Assembly (NCBI GenBank): GCA_963854835.1
Contig: OY978526.1
Location: forward strand, 75,674,418 to 75,738,417
Length of the DNA: 64,000 bases
Reading direction: 5' to 3'
Origin: Megamerina dolium
Taxonomy: Eukaryota > Arthropoda > Insecta > Diptera > Megamerinidae
Of the stretch, positions 38,480 through 64,000 are shown in pieces. The first letter of the stretch is position 1. The number at the start of each line of letters is the position of its first letter. The position numbers and the translations under genes were made by a program. Under the pieces are notes generated by a model. The model searched no databases. It saw only the letters and a program-made list of their open reading frames with translations, and was not told the DNA's origin.

Positions 38480-38950
38480 CATCGAAAATGTCCAAATTTG
38501 TGTTAAAGAGGAATAAAAAGCATATGCGGGATGTTTTAATTATCTTTTTTAATTGAAAGTAAAGTGCAGATGAAGTGCATCAATTGCTTGTGGAAGTTTA
38601 TGGTGAATTTGCTCCAACAGAAAAATTATGACGAGAGTGGTTTCGACGTCTCAAAAGTGGTGATTTCAGTGTTAATGACAAACCTCGGGCATGAGAATGA
38701 GAACGCTCGATCTCATGTTGCAAGGCAAGTTAAAACATACTTGGAAACGGTGAAATGGGAGGTCCTACCTCACCCGTTTTATTCTCCAGATATTACCACT
38801 TGTTCCGTTCTTTCGAAGAAGTTAAAAATTGGCTCGATTCTAGGATTAAACCAATAGACGAATCGTTTTTTCCAGATGATATCCCAAAATTACCAGAAAG
38901 ATGGGAAAAACTAGTAGCTAGTGATGGACAATTCTTTCAATAATGTATAA
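38480..38950 (+). mobile_element. Internally deleted mariner transposase relic
   Basis: The N-terminus near 38488 reads MSKFVLKRNKKHMRDVLII, a mariner HTH start. Shifted frames follow with EVHQLL.EVYGEFAP- and FRRLKSGDFSVNDK-type sequence, then a direct jump to HENENARSHVARQVKTYLE and EVLPHPFYSPD, ending [19 protein letters not shown] at 38943. The middle third, including the first catalytic Asp block, is missing. Not functional. Confidence 0.75.
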
Positions 38951-39204
38951 ATTCATATTGTTATTAAAGTAAACGCACTACACGTACTACAATAATAAGT
39001 TGAATTCTGTCAAATAATCAGATTTAAATTTAAAACCCGAAGTATAAATAGGAATTTATTTCACAACGTGTATGAGACGTTATAATTAGCATTGATTAAT
39101 TACAAATTTCATTCCACTCTAGTGCAAGGTGACGCGTCCTGTTCAAGCCTTAAGGAAGTCTTTCCAAATCAATTAATCAGTTCCAATATAAGGCTTAATT
39201 AGCA

Positions 39205-39325
39205 ATAGTGTTGCAAGCTTTATGAGGATTTGAACATCCTAACAATCTAACCCGCTGTCTTTCGGATATAGGGCTATACTAGTCTGTTCAACTTCACTAC
39301 TGGGCTAGGAACTCAGTTGGTGTTA
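39205..39325 (-). repeat. tRNA-like relic, possible second SINE family
   Basis: On the minus strand, TAGCCCAGTAG (box-A-like, 39306-39296) is followed by GGATGTTCAAATCC (box-B-like, near 39237). The spacing of about 60 nt is longer than in a tRNA. The patch is less AT-rich than its surroundings and unlike the SINE at 37941 apart from the Pol III boxes. No cloverleaf that would make a real tRNA gene. Confidence 0.3.
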
Positions 39326-39329
39326 AGGC

Positions 39330-41530
39330 TGGCTTGCGCTATTAGTACTTCGGACACTTCGGTGAGATTTATTTATATCACAGAAAGTGTACATGAGGAG
39401 CGAATGAAAAGTCACGTTTCAAAAGACTCTAGTCATGAATAAAGTGATTTCACAAGAATTGTTCCCTTCAGAATTTGTAAATGCCATAGTATATACCAAT
39501 CACTGTAGCATCACTTAATATCGTTGAGATTTTTGAGTTTGATATTTTTAATTAGGCTTTGCTAACTTGACAGCAAAAGCTTCGATTTGCTTATACATAC
39601 AGATATGTATGTAGGTTCTACATAGAAATAAACCTAATTTAATATCACATGATTAAAAAAAAAACAATTATACAATACATATCTTTTCTTATGAGTGCTG
39701 AAATAATATTGTCACAATAAATAATTATAAAATGTTCCTTTTATATCACGCCTAATCGTCATAAAACTTAATTTAGTGTAATTATTTCGATTGTACTTTG
39801 ACATTTTTACGGGTATACAATTAATTAGAAATAAATGAAAATGATAAATAAATATTATTCATAGAAACATAATAAAACGAAAACAAAAGTTAACTATTAA
39901 TATATTATAGTTTAAATTTTTATTTATTTATGTACATAGCAGAAAGAACATTCGTTCAACATTATTTTCACCATTATTTACTTGTAATGTAATGTAATTT
40001 ACCTGAGTAATTTTACATAAACTGTTTACAACACCAAGAAATATGTGAATTTATGAATTCACAATGTAAATTGAAGGTAAAACTTGCTGAATATCTGAAA
40101 TTTAAGGAATTGTTAAAAAATACGAATTATTATCACTGTGCTAGAGTACTTTATTGATGAGGACTTTACCAGTTTATGGTTTCTGTATATTACTGGAATG
40201 ATTGCGTAATTCTTTAGTGACATATAATGTGATCATGCGCAGTGTCAAAGATAAATTAAAATCAATATTTTGTGATGAGAAATTACTATTTGTGTAGGCA
40301 TGTACGTACTAGAAATGTTCATATCAAAAGGTTGCTTTGAAAACTATAATATGAATATTTTTGACATATTGATATAATATATCAAATTATAAAACTTTTT
40401 TTGTCAATTTGAATTATAAAGATTTTTCAAAAGCCATTATTATTTATTTTTGAGTGCACTGTATAGAGTCTTATGGAAAGCATTAATAAATTACATCAAT
40501 TTTAATTTGATAGCTTTTTAAAATTGTAAGTAAAAAAAAAAATGATCCGGCAACGCTGGAGTATATTGTTTTTTAGAGTAATAAAGCAAAAAAAGCATAA
40601 TAAATTGTTGCATTTGAAAAACTGAACGTATTTACTTATTGTCCCACCTCAACCGTTAATGTAGATCCAAATACACTCTAATAAAGCATCCCACTTGGAA
40701 ATATTTGCTATAAACTTCATATTCAATGTTTACTGAAAATGGTTTTATAAAAAAAGTTTCATGTGAATGCTCATTTTACTATTTTGCACAAAATTCATTT
40801 TTCAATAAAACTACTGTTTAATTACTTTGACAGTATAGATTGATTATGAAATATCGACATGCTTACGATAGTTTCTTTGAAAAATCTGCCCCGAGCTTCC
40901 CAATTCACTCCAAATGGACAGAATTATTGTTATTTTCTACAAAAAAAAAAAAACAAATGAAAAATTGAAAGCGTAATTATGAATACTGGGGCACCTTTGC
41001 ACGCGTAAAAGGTCAAGGGACAATGTAAGAAATTAAAGAAGAAAATTATATTTTTTCCCACGACAAAAGTTGTTAATATCCAAAGAATGCAACATAACAG
41101 TCACTGGAACTGTTATAACACAATTGCAGAGTAACGTAAAATGTATAACAAATTGTGCGTTATCAAAAATGTAGTTATAGTAACAATTAAGATCATCTTT
41201 AAGTTAGAATCGACTTTTTGAAAGATTTTTCTATGGGAAATATTCAAATAAATTTATTCTAACTTTAAGATAACCTTAACTTTGTCTGCAACTACGGGCC
41301 AATTTCTGCCATGGAAAATCTGTTGTTGTTTTCAGTACAAAATGTAAAATGCAATCTAAAGTGAGCGCTTTCTCGTCGTGCGCTATAATATATCGGACAA
41401 TCTTACTAGTAATCTGCGTAATCAATCACCCAACAATTTAGATTTGTGAATCAAAAACGTCGTGTGTACGTTGCTGCCGTTGTGTATTTGTGACGGAGAA
41501 CCAAAATAATGCAACACTGTATACAATTTC
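39330..41530. other. Intergenic DNA upstream of vtd
   Basis: AT-rich DNA without a recognised gene. It contains the foldback repeat at 41178-41295. Confidence 0.4.
41178..41295. repeat. Short foldback (inverted) repeat
   Basis: Left arm attaagatcatctttaagtt..agaatcga and right arm ttctaactttaagataacctt are near reverse complements around a core with atgggaaatatt. Related words occur at 20222-20300 and 46520-46600, so this is a small dispersed hairpin-forming family, probably MITE-like. Confidence 0.55.
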
Positions 41531-41539
41531 GCGCTTTGT

Positions 41540-41547
41540 TATCGATA
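41540..41547. promoter_or_regulatory. DRE-like TATCGATA upstream of vtd
   Basis: Exact palindrome TATCGATA 114 bases before the vtd start codon, the same motif as before RpL10. In flies DREF/DRE drives replication and growth genes, fitting a cohesin subunit. Inferred from motif and position only. Confidence 0.45.
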
Positions 41548-41660
41548 CTTTTTTTCTGTAAATGTTCCATCTATGAGTAATTTGTTTGGTTTGGAAATGT
41601 GAAAAAAGTGAAAAAGTGAAGCCATTTTAAATTATAGGATTAAGCTTAAAGTGAAAAAAT

Positions 41661-44425
41661 ATGTTTTATGCTCATATTATTTTGGCCAAAAAAGGGCCAT
41701 TGGCCAGAGTTTGGCTTGCCGCACATTGGGATAAAAAAATAACGAAGGCTCATGTGTTTGAAACAAATATTGAAAAATCAGTGGAAGGCATAATGCAGCC
41801 CAAAGTGAAGCTGGCGTTACGAACGTCTGGACATTTGCTTTTGGGAGTAGTGCGAATATATTCGAGGAAGGCAAAATACTTATTAGCAGATTGCAATGAA
41901 GCGTTTGTCAAAATCAAGGTAAATAGTGGTAAAAGTGCTTTTGTAAATAAATAATTTTATGATACTTTCACTTGGGCGGGTATTTTTTTAATGATAATAA
42001 ATTATGAATACAACTGAAATTGTATATTCAATGAAAAACACAGATGGCTTTTCGCCCAGGCATGGTGGATCTGCCTGAAGGCCATCGAGAAGCTAACGTT
42101 AATGCAATCACATTGCCTGAGGTTTTTCATGATTTCGATACGGCACTTCCTGAACTAAATGATATTGATATTGAGGCACAATTTTCCGTAAATCAATCCC
42201 GAGCAGACGAAATCACAATGCGTGAAGACTATGGCAGTCTATCGATGTCCTTACATGATGATGGATTTGGAGATATTGGTTTTGAAGGCGATACTCCAGA
42301 TTTAGTGCGTGGCACATTAGAATCCAATATAAAAGTACGCTTTTTGTTGTAATATTTAATAAATTTATTACTTTTTTTAATATTCAAATCGCAATTAAAT
42401 GTTTTAAGGATCAACTATTTGAAGATGAAATCATACCAGACGTAACTGAGACAAATGAAGCTAATATTCGATTGGAAGCCAATGAAATAACCAGTTCACG
42501 TTTAGACGGTGATGGATTTGGTGATGAATTCGGCCGTAAGAATTGTGATATTGTTGATATATTTAAATTTATTAGACATTCATTTCATACTATGGCGAAA
42601 TTTGTAATACATTTTTTATTGGGCCAATAAGAACCTGAGTTATTTGAAGACGATTTATTTGGCGAACCACCTTTGGATGCAAATCCTGGCCTTCCTGCTT
42701 CAATTCAAATGCCCGAAGAGGAAATAGAGGATGATGTAATTGACAATTTCAATAATGTACCATCTCCTGCATCCAGTTGTCGTGATAATTCGTCGATAAA
42801 TGAACTCGAAGGTAAAACATGTCTCACCATCACCACTACAATCACAAATTAAATGATTAATATATGCATTGTCTATAAACAGGTGAACATCAGAAAAATG
42901 AAGGTAACGAAGAAGTGAGAAGTGACAATGTCGAAAAAGATGCGTTGGAACAATCAGCTGTACAAAATGAGGACGAAAGTTTCGCATTGGCACCTATAGA
43001 TGCTTCGGCTTATAAGGGCGTAACGAAGAGCAAGAGAAAGCGAAAACTAATTGTTGATGAAATAAAAAATATATCTGGTGAAGAAATGAAGGCACAATTA
43101 GCAAATACATCTGACATAGTAACTACGTTAGATCTTGCTCCGCCCACAAAGAGGTGGTGAATTATCCCCAATCGCCTTTATAAATTTCATAAATATAAAT
43201 GTGTAAAACTTTGTTTCAGGTTAATGTATTGGAAAGAAACGGGTGGCGTTGAAAAGTTGTTTGCACTGCCATCGAGAGCTATTCCAGCTCGAACGTTGTT
43301 CACGAATTATCAACGCCATCTGGTATCACACTTTACACAACTGGAAGATTTTTCATGCCTTGGTCCATCCGATCTGCTAGCGTTAGATCATATTCAAAAT
43401 GAATCCGAGTCTCCGATTATTCAAAATAAAAGAGGACGCAAACGAAAACTCGATATGCTTCCATCGACACAGCAACCGACTGTGGATAATGCTGATTCAA
43501 CATACCCCACATTAGGACAACCGGAATTGATGCGTGACCAGGATAATTCCGCAGCGCTTTCCCGAATTTCATTGGATATAGGTCCAAATGGAAAAGATAG
43601 CCTTTTACCAACTGACTCGGCAATATTTGAAAATATACGCAGCCCCGGACCGATATTCAATATGAATGATATGGGTAACTTGGCGTCTCTCAGCGACATT
43701 CCATTTACACCGGGAAATATTCCACATGGGATGGATCATACTGACGATTTCCCTCAGGGCGATTTAACGCCAGGTGGCCTACATCATGGGCAAATTACAC
43801 CGCACCACTCCGGCATCGAGTCAATTGAATCCATACCAAATTTACCAGCTGATCAGATATCGTCAATATTAAATGAAGCCGAGAATATGGGACACAATGA
43901 AAATGCTGCACATCTAGCGAACCTGAATCGTACATGTGAAATTGCATCTGAATGGAATGACTACGATTTTCCAGCCACGCTAGGAATACCGGTAAGTGAG
44001 ATCGATAATGAGAAAGGTAAATTCGTCTGAATAATTCATTGTTGCATTCAAATATATCTAATATAGAATGCATCAGACGAACAAATGGAAAATGAAACCG
44101 ATGAACAATTTGAGGAACGAGTTTTAAATAAGCGAGCAGCACAGTTATTCTATGCAGTGAAATCCAGCCTAGTGAAGAGAGATTGTCTATTGCTCTCAGA
44201 ATTAACAGTGAGAAACTCCAGGAAGCAGGTGATTTTAATAAATCAAAAGAATAATACACCAGTTCTTTAATGACTAATTTTTAACTTCATATTCCACAGG
44301 CGGCGCAAAAGTTTTATTCGGTATTGGTCCTTAAGAAATTTCGAGCACTCGATATCACACAGTCTGCACCCTACTCTGACATTACAGTGTGTCGTGGGCC
44401 CTTATTTGAAAATCCCAAACTGTAA
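41661..44425 (+). CDS. vtd: Rad21/verthandi, kleisin subunit of cohesin
   Basis: Eight exons: 41661-41918, 42044-42334, 42409-42535, 42632-42811, 42883-43153, 43220-43991, 44067-44228 and 44300-44425 (728 residues, as expected for fly Rad21). The N-terminal Rad21/Rec8 domain, which binds SMC3, begins [20 protein letters not shown]. It is followed by [19 protein letters not shown], an acidic linker, a basic patch ([15 protein letters not shown]) and [19 protein letters not shown]. The C-terminal winged helix that binds SMC1 is [20 protein letters not shown], ending FENPKL. Rad21 closes the cohesin ring and is cut by separase at anaphase. The junction at 43153/43220 uses a weaker donor (gtggtg). 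AATAAA at 44517-44522. Confidence 0.95.
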
Positions 44426-44516
44426 ATTCTTTATTTCTGTTCAAAATCAACTTTTATATATTTTTTTAAGTGAAGCTTTTAAAGAAATTTTGTACCATGT
44501 AATGTATGTATATTGT

Positions 44517-44522
44517 AATAAA
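44517..44522 (+). terminator. AATAAA poly(A) signal of vtd
   Basis: Canonical AATAAA about 90 bases past the vtd stop codon. Confidence 0.6.
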
Positions 44523-45015
44523 AAGTTCGTTATAAATTATTGAAAATAATGAATATATTGTTTTTTATACTTACGTGTGAGTCTAACTTAAACTAAAGGG
44601 AGAGTGTTAAAAGGCAGTTATTTGTTGAAGAATTTATAATTCAATTAAATCCGATTGGGATTATGTCGAAAAGCAGAAGCGAATTTAACTTCCAATAAGC
44701 TATACAAATTAAAGAAAACAGAACAATAAATTTCATTTTATCTAAGAACATATACTGCGAAATAGCCCTTATTTGAAAAAAAAGTCTACATCCTGACTTA
44801 TTTTGGCGACTAAAAGCTTTGCATTCTCAAATATATTTTGTCTTTTCACAATGAATTATTCGGAACGCTTGTCAAGAAGTAGGCATTGTTTACACATTTC
44901 TAGCAAGATAAATACATAAAATAAAATACACAGTTATTATTTATATAACCAACTTTTATTAAGCCCGATTATTGGGAAAGTACATTTAGATATATTTTAA
45001 TATGTTAATATTAAT

Positions 45016-45388
45016 TTATTCTTCATATTTTGGTGCAGGGCTCTTTATTTTGCTGTAATCCCGTATTGGTGAATAGAACTAAATAAATGTCAATCAAATT
45101 ACCGTTTAGTATATTACGCTAAATAAGTTGAATATTTTTGCAATACCTTATATTGTTTTTCTCTATATTCTTGCCATGGCTCGGGATTAGAGGAACGATT
45201 CCATGTCACATCAGGATTTCTTGTCGCCAATCGCAGTGTGTAGTACACAGCACCAATAGCTCCAGCAGCTACACACACATATAATGGTATAAGCTAGAAA
45301 AACGCATCGATTATGTAATGAAGTAATAAGTTATTATTTCACTTACAGCTGGATTTTTCTTAATACTCTGTAGTCCGATACCTTGCAT
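45016..45388 (-). CDS. ND-MLRQ: NDUFA4 / MLRQ subunit of the respiratory chain
   Basis: Three exons on the minus strand: 45388-45347 (MQGIGLQSIKKNPA), 45293-45147 and 45078-45016, all phase 0, giving 83 residues, the usual NDUFA4 size. Exon 2 has the single membrane helix (LIPLYVCVAAGAIGAVYYT) and the family block RLATRNPDVTWNRSSNPEPW. The end is SPAPKYEE. NDUFA4 was first described as a complex I subunit and later assigned to cytochrome c oxidase in mammals; it sits in the inner mitochondrial membrane. A 5'UTR intron (donor near 45465) precedes the start. The gene converges with vtd. Confidence 0.93.
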
Positions 45389-45499
45389 TTTTAGATCAAA
45401 TCTATAAGAAGTACACAAAAGTATAAGACTAATATCAATTTTACTCAAACCACCAGCCAAATTACCTTTTTCCTCAAATTTGCTGGCAAAAATCAATTT

Positions 45500-48400
45500 A
45501 TATTGTCAATTAGAGATGGTTGCTATATTGGTTGCTATTATGAACATCGATAATTAGAATCAAAATAATAAAAATTACTTCTTCGATTAATAATTGACAG
45601 CTAAAGACTGGCCGACATTTCATTATGAGTTTTTACTGACAAACTGATAGAATTCTTGAATATTTGCAAATTTTGCATAAGGGAGCTTGGTTAAATATAT
45701 AAACCAGAGACAATTTCCATAAGAAACCTGTCGAAATCCTATTCTAATTTAAATGTGATTCTAATTTTTATAAGATGCACATCAGAACGATGAACAATTT
45801 TAGCGTATTCGAAAAACTATAAAAAATAGGAATTTCGTAATTTTAAAGTAATCCTTGGCAAAGATATGAATCCTTTTTCATTCTCTTCTGGAAAAGAAAA
45901 TATCCGATATTTCAAAAATTTAATGCAATGTGCAAGTAAATAACTACTCCAACTATTACAATGTCATTTAAGTTAATTTTGTGACTAATAACTGATATTT
46001 GGAAAGTAGAGCTTTAAGATTGTTTTATAGCGTTTGAAAAAGCAATGGATTTGCTATTTCATAATCTTGATTTTGCTTTTTTTAAATATGTTTTTATAGT
46101 CAAAGTTAATATCAAAATTAGTATAGGGTTTATGACAGGCTTTTACTTATGAAAGTCGATAATTAATTTAGGATTACCATGATTTTGATTATAACCACAT
46201 GCCAATAAGAATAAAAAGACGCGGCATGTAACATCGGCATGAGTACTTTCACGCAACATAAAGCAATGAATTACAAAAGTATATGTTATTTATTAAATTT
46301 TTTACTATACTACATATACAAATTTATTTTAATCCCCTTTTCGACTGTCTCACTCTCGTGTTTTTACAGAATTTTGTATATATCTATCTTACTTGATATA
46401 AAACTCGATACTAAATTGAGGATAATCTTACTTTTGGCTATAGCCCAGTAATAAAATGTATTATTACTGTAATCCCTTTTTCAACCATCTAAGTCTGCTT
46501 CAAAGTACGGTCTTTTTGACTGATTTTTACATGGGAAATATATTAAATAAATCGATTCTAAATTCAACTCTAATTTGTCCGTAACTATGAGATAATGGAT
46601 AAAAGATGCAAAACAGGTGTTCATTTAACACCACCTTTTTATTTCAGCATGATGGTATCATACGTCACATGGTTCTACTCTACGTCACTTATGCTATACA
46701 TTTAATTTAATTTTAAAAAAACCAATGACAATAATATGGATAGAGAGAGGTGAAATCCTTTATAATGTATAGTATTTGTATATGTTATTTTACACAAGAA
46801 TAATTTTTCACTAATGTATGAAGAATCTTAACTTTGACATTAACAGTTAGTTACTACGATCCGATACGATACGCTTGGACTAAATGAACCATCAACTTGA
46901 ACGCACTGAACACATCAAGATGGAGTTATTTTGTTGATCCTTTTGATAGAACTTTGACAACCATTAAATTGTTATTGTGATTTATATTTCTTCCTTGTGT
47001 ATAATGTTGTAGTTAAATCTAGATAATGTGTTTTGTTGTGAATGTAGATAAATAAGTTAAACTAAATTAATACCAAATTATAGAATAATTATTAAAATGC
47101 AAAATTCATAAAGTCAACAATTGATATTTTCCAAAGTCTACAAAACAGTAGTAAAAAGGATAATAATTCATAGTTGGGATTTTCTCTATTAACTTACCAC
47201 ACCCTTCCGACGTCGTAAATAATAGTGTACGTATTCGTATTTGCATAATTATGTTAAAGATATTAGTTGCAATATTTATAAATCCCTTGAAATGATTTTA
47301 GTGTTTCTTTTAATTAAAACTCAAGCAATTTAAATAAGATCAATCTATTGGATTCTATCTATAAAATACATACCATATTTACAAATGTGTGTGTATATGG
47401 CTGTAATAATGTGTGTCAAGTTATGGTGTATTTCACAAATTGTTTGTACGTATATAAGTATATACTTGTGTACATGTAAATATGTGCATACGAATATCTT
47501 TTCCATAAGGAAACATAATGGGAACAAGGGTGTGTGCCCAAAAAATAAAATAAAATATGATAAAGTTATACGTCACACTATCGCTTTAACTTTAAATTAA
47601 ACCCAAGTTAAATGAGTCATAAATATTAATGATTAATATTTTGATACAAGCATTTCCAGCAATATCCAAACTAAACTTAGTCAGACTTTAACATAATCAG
47701 AGTTTAGATACAAATAACCTGAGAATAGATATTTTATATTATAAAAGTACTTAGTTCACGTAAAAACAAATTCATTTAAATTGAACTTGTAAGTAACAAT
47801 TTGTATACAAATATTAATAAACAATACAATCAAAGTGTAAAAGTAAATGTCAGATTATTCATAAACATAAATATTGTTTAAAACAAAGCCTCACAAATAT
47901 CTGTCAATTTGTGCATTACATTTTCCATACATTGCACATTTAGATGCTGCAACTTATTGCATGAAATGCATATATATTTTTTTCAGCATAATAAATATAT
48001 GTTAAAGTATAACTAGCTATTGTTGCTTTGTTCTGTAAGCTGCGAAATATGATAGCGTACACGAAAAAACTGTCAACGAAAGACAAATACTTTGGAGGAA
48101 TATTCATAGTTGGTAATAAAGTGTACTCAAAGAAGTGTGCCAGAAAGTGAGAAGCTGTTGAAATGTTTACAAGATTATGTTTTAGAGAGAAATTTACAGC
48201 TGAATTATGTAAAACGCGACAAGGCTAGTCATTTTACTTTATATGAGTTTTGTTTTTGTATTTTGGAAAGAACAGAAGCAAAATGTTGGCAAATCAATGT
48301 GACTCATTGTAACACGTTTTACATAATACTACAGTTAATGATAAATAAAAAAGGTATCTAAATGGTGTTAATAAGTCTTGCTTACACATTATTTGATTAG

Positions 48401-48900
48401 CTTCATATTTATATTTTTCCGTCGTATGTATATGGTTTATTATTATTATTTTTTTTAAATTCATATTTCGAAAGATCTTTTATGTATGAAAGATTTTTCT
48501 ATTACAAACTATATATATATTCGGAAAAATACGAATCTCTTTCGATGATGTTACACAAACGGTCATGAACACGACTTATTGTTTTCAATCAAAAATGAAA
48601 ACTATCGTAGAGTAAAAACCTCTCGCGGACGGTCACGAAACGATCGGTCATCAGGAGACAAATTAAAGTGTCATGAGACAGTAGAATATACATATAAATT
48701 TGTAGCAAAAGCGAAAATTCAACACGCATAACCACACAAATAACTCGTTTAACGAAGCAAAAGTGATATATCTGTTCTCGTTTCCTCTTGTAAAACACAG
48801 AGAGTGAGAGACATTCTGTTGTAGCAGCATATTTTAGTGATTTAGAGAGAATCCACTAAATCAGGAACATTTTTACCGTAAATAAACAACAGCATTTTTA
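45500..48900. other. Divergent upstream region between ND-MLRQ and the myosin
   Basis: No recognised gene. It contains a repeat at 46520-46600 related to 20222 and 41178, and a segment near 46620-46650 resembling 12245-12290. A non-AT-rich patch at 48590-48830 could include the myosin promoter. Confidence 0.4.
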
Positions 48901-48952
48901 AATATAAGTATTATTGGTTTCTTTCTACAGGAAATCCTAAAACTTATGCAAA

Positions 48953-61717
<12,765 letters not shown>

Positions 61718-62634
61718 TCAAAATTACAAATGAAACAAAAATATTCATAATAACATATTTCATTACATAACTATAATTATTATTCGAATGTATTATCATA
61801 GTTTTTATGAATTATATATTGAAACACCACGGTTGTCGCAATTCGGATTAAAATGTATGTATGTTTTTTTAAGTATCAGACTGTTCAGAGATGATCACGA
61901 TGATACTTAGTTATATGTTTGATCATGTTTGATCATCATGTCGAATAATATGCAAACGCATGAGATTAGCTAGTTAAAAAAAGTCTTACAAAATTAATTA
62001 TAAGTTGCATAAATTAAGTACTATTCAGTAATTAAGTAATATTCAGAAAAGTGCATTCAGTAATTATGATTATTATTTTATAACTATTATTATTATTATA
62101 ATTATTTGATATTTGTTTTGTTTTGTTTCTCAATATTTGTTTAATTTTATATTCACACACACACACACACTATGACTTTTGTGTATATATAGTATATATA
62201 TATATATATATGCCTTATGATAATACTGAGTTTATACGAAATTATTAAAAGTAAAACGTATATTTCTTTTCTAACTAACTAATTTTAATTTTAAACTTTA
62301 TTTATTTATTGATTTATACTTAGATGTGTGAGTGTCATTTTTTGTTTGTTGTAATTTTCGATTTTTTGCGCGCTCTTGTTTTTTAGGAAACAACCTTCTT
62401 AATTGATTGATAATAAATTCTTAATACAAATACAATTTATTACTATACAACATATATGTATATTAAATCACATTCACGCACACAAAAACATACACGCACA
62501 TGCATCGGTATGTTTACAGAAATGTAATCCTATTTAACTCACTACACATACAAGTTACGTAAAAAATATTTAAATATTCATCTAAATCTAAATATCGACT
62601 CGTTTTGTATGTGTTTAAAGTTGTTGGGGTTTTT

Positions 62635-62670
<36 letters not shown>

Positions 62671-62672
62671 TT
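61718..62672. other. Convergent 3' region between the myosin and a protease
   Basis: 3'UTRs and intergenic DNA with (AC)n near 62153-62171, (AT)n near 62190-62210 and (CT)n at 62640-62668. No gene was seen. Confidence 0.5.
62640..62668. repeat. (CT)n microsatellite
   Basis: About 14 CT units directly downstream of the protease stop codon, likely in its 3'UTR. Confidence 0.9.
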
Positions 62673-63028
62673 TTATGTGCATAAACATGTATTATCTAAA
62701 TTCGATTTAATCCATGGTATAAATTTGCTAACTCTTGTATATACACCAGGATAACCTTCTCGTCCACAACCAACTCCCCACGATACAATGCCCACGATAA
62801 AATATTTAATGCCATTCGATAATAATAATGGTCCACCACTATCGCCTTGGCATGAATCCATATTTGGTCGACCAGCGCATAACATACTCGTTGTTATTCT
62901 TGTACTTTTGTACTTTTGATTGCGACACTCACTTATAGACATTATAGGTACTTTCACTTGATTCACAATTGACGGCAATTCGCCGCCTTCAGCCGTGCGA
63001 CCCCAACCAACAACAGTTCCAATGCGTC
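62673..63028 (-). CDS. Trypsin-like serine protease, last exon only
   Basis: Terminal exon, phase 1, after acceptor ttttag. It encodes RIGTVVGWGRTAEGGELPS, VPIMSISECRNQKY, ITTSMLCAGRPNMDSCQGDS and GGPLLL, with the catalytic Ser in GDSGGP and an Asp six residues before it, indicating trypsin-like cleavage after Lys/Arg. IVSWGVGCGREGYPGVYTRV and FIPWI follow, then a Cys-containing tail (NTCLCT). The His and Asp of the triad must be in exons beyond the right edge, because 63029-64000 shows none. Likely a secreted or membrane-tethered S1A protease. The specific orthologue is not recognised. Confidence 0.9.
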
Positions 63029-64000
63029 CTAAAATATAGCAAATACAAATATTTATAGCTCTTAGTAATATTATTATTATTATTATTATTATAATTATTA
63101 TAATTATTATTATGATTATTTATTAACGTTTATATACAATACAATATATAAAATTGGTTTAATTAAAAATATGAACATATGCATTTATGAAATAATTGAA
63201 ATGTTTACAAGTGTTACATTATTTAATGAATTAACATTCAATCATAAACGCGCTAAGAAATCTGTCAATTTTTATGAATATTTTATGAATCTTACAAAAG
63301 GCCATTTTTGATTTTCTAAATGATAACGAAGAAAACTCAGTCTATCTTCGAAATCTATCAACATCTTCGATATACAATATAATCAAGAACAAGCTGATAT
63401 CAATAAATATCATTTAATTTCTTTCTTTTCAGAAAAAATTTCGCTAAAATGTATAACAAGATTTTTCGAAATTATTCCCCAACACTTAAAGTAAAGTTGA
63501 CATTTCTTTCTGATTCGATTTTTTCCAATCGATTTTGTTAATATTGGGTTCGTTTGCAAGACTCAATTGTTGAGCTAACACTACCGTATATATCCTTTGA
63601 CTATGCGCATGAAAATCGATAATTAAAATCTTATCAAAAAATTCCATGAATGACGAATGACGAAATTCTTTATTGGCATGCATGAACTGCAACAACACAA
63701 ACAACCGATACTATAACAAAATGATTCGATGAAAAATTATCTCCGTAAAGTTAGTAAATTTATACCTCCGAAATAAGCAGATTGCCACTTATCTTCTATC
63801 TATCGGTTTATGTGACATTATGACATGAATAATATTTTGTCAAAAGTAAGCTAAATCTATTTATGGCTTATAATTCATATCCACAATGAAAGAAATCACG
63901 AAAAGTATATCAAACCAGCTTACTATAAATCGAAAATAAGCTTCCTAAAGTCATTAAAGTTGACTTTCGACAACGGCGATAAGGGTGGTTATTGTATATA
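63029..64000. other. Intron of the protease gene
   Basis: AT-rich DNA with a TTA/ATT-repeat patch near 63068-63120. A 72-codon minus-strand frame at 63486-63704 has no protease motifs. No upstream exon was found. Confidence 0.4.

Overview
The window is eukaryotic nuclear DNA: AT-rich, with spliced genes (GT-AG introns of about 50 bp to several kb), AATAAA poly(A) signals, and many decayed transposons. The proteins resemble those of higher flies (Schizophora), and the composition would fit a tephritid-like or related fly, but I cannot name the species. No prokaryotic operon, CRISPR array, phage or toxin system is present.

Layout, left to right: (1) 1-1979, minus strand: an ER-type DnaJ/thioredoxin protein (DNAJC16 family), truncated by the left edge. 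(2) 4021-6792, plus: Vps11 (CORVET/HOPS), coding region in one exon. (3) 7425-8638, minus: ribosomal protein RpL10. (4) 8.8-13.6 kb: repeat-rich intergenic DNA. (5) 13675-19002, plus: an RBR ubiquitin ligase of the RNF19 family whose first intron holds a mariner relic with a second mariner and a SINE inserted in it. (6) 19-27 kb: intergenic DNA with a non-LTR retrotransposon relic, a SINE and long AT microsatellites. (7) 26984-37674, minus: Snap25, with two tandem 49-nt exons that look mutually exclusive. (8) 37.9-39.3 kb: an intact SINE with target-site duplication, a deleted mariner, and a tRNA-like relic. (9) 41661-44425, plus: cohesin subunit Rad21 (verthandi). (10) 45016-45388, minus: the NDUFA4/MLRQ subunit. 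(11) 48953-61717, plus: a complete 21-exon myosin with two MyTH4-FERM tails (Myo81F-like). (12) 62673-63028, minus: the last exon of a trypsin-like serine protease.

The genes do not form one pathway. They are linked by history: from memory, the Drosophila melanogaster relatives of several (l(3)80Fg, RpL10, Snap25, verthandi, Myo81F, probably ND-MLRQ) lie in or next to third-chromosome pericentric heterochromatin. Here they sit within about 63 kb, so the window looks like the counterpart of that block in a more compact setting. Exon boundaries were placed by hand from reading frame, splice-site consensus and family similarity. Nearly all phases close exactly, with one exception: the donor of myosin intron 8 reads GA instead of GT.
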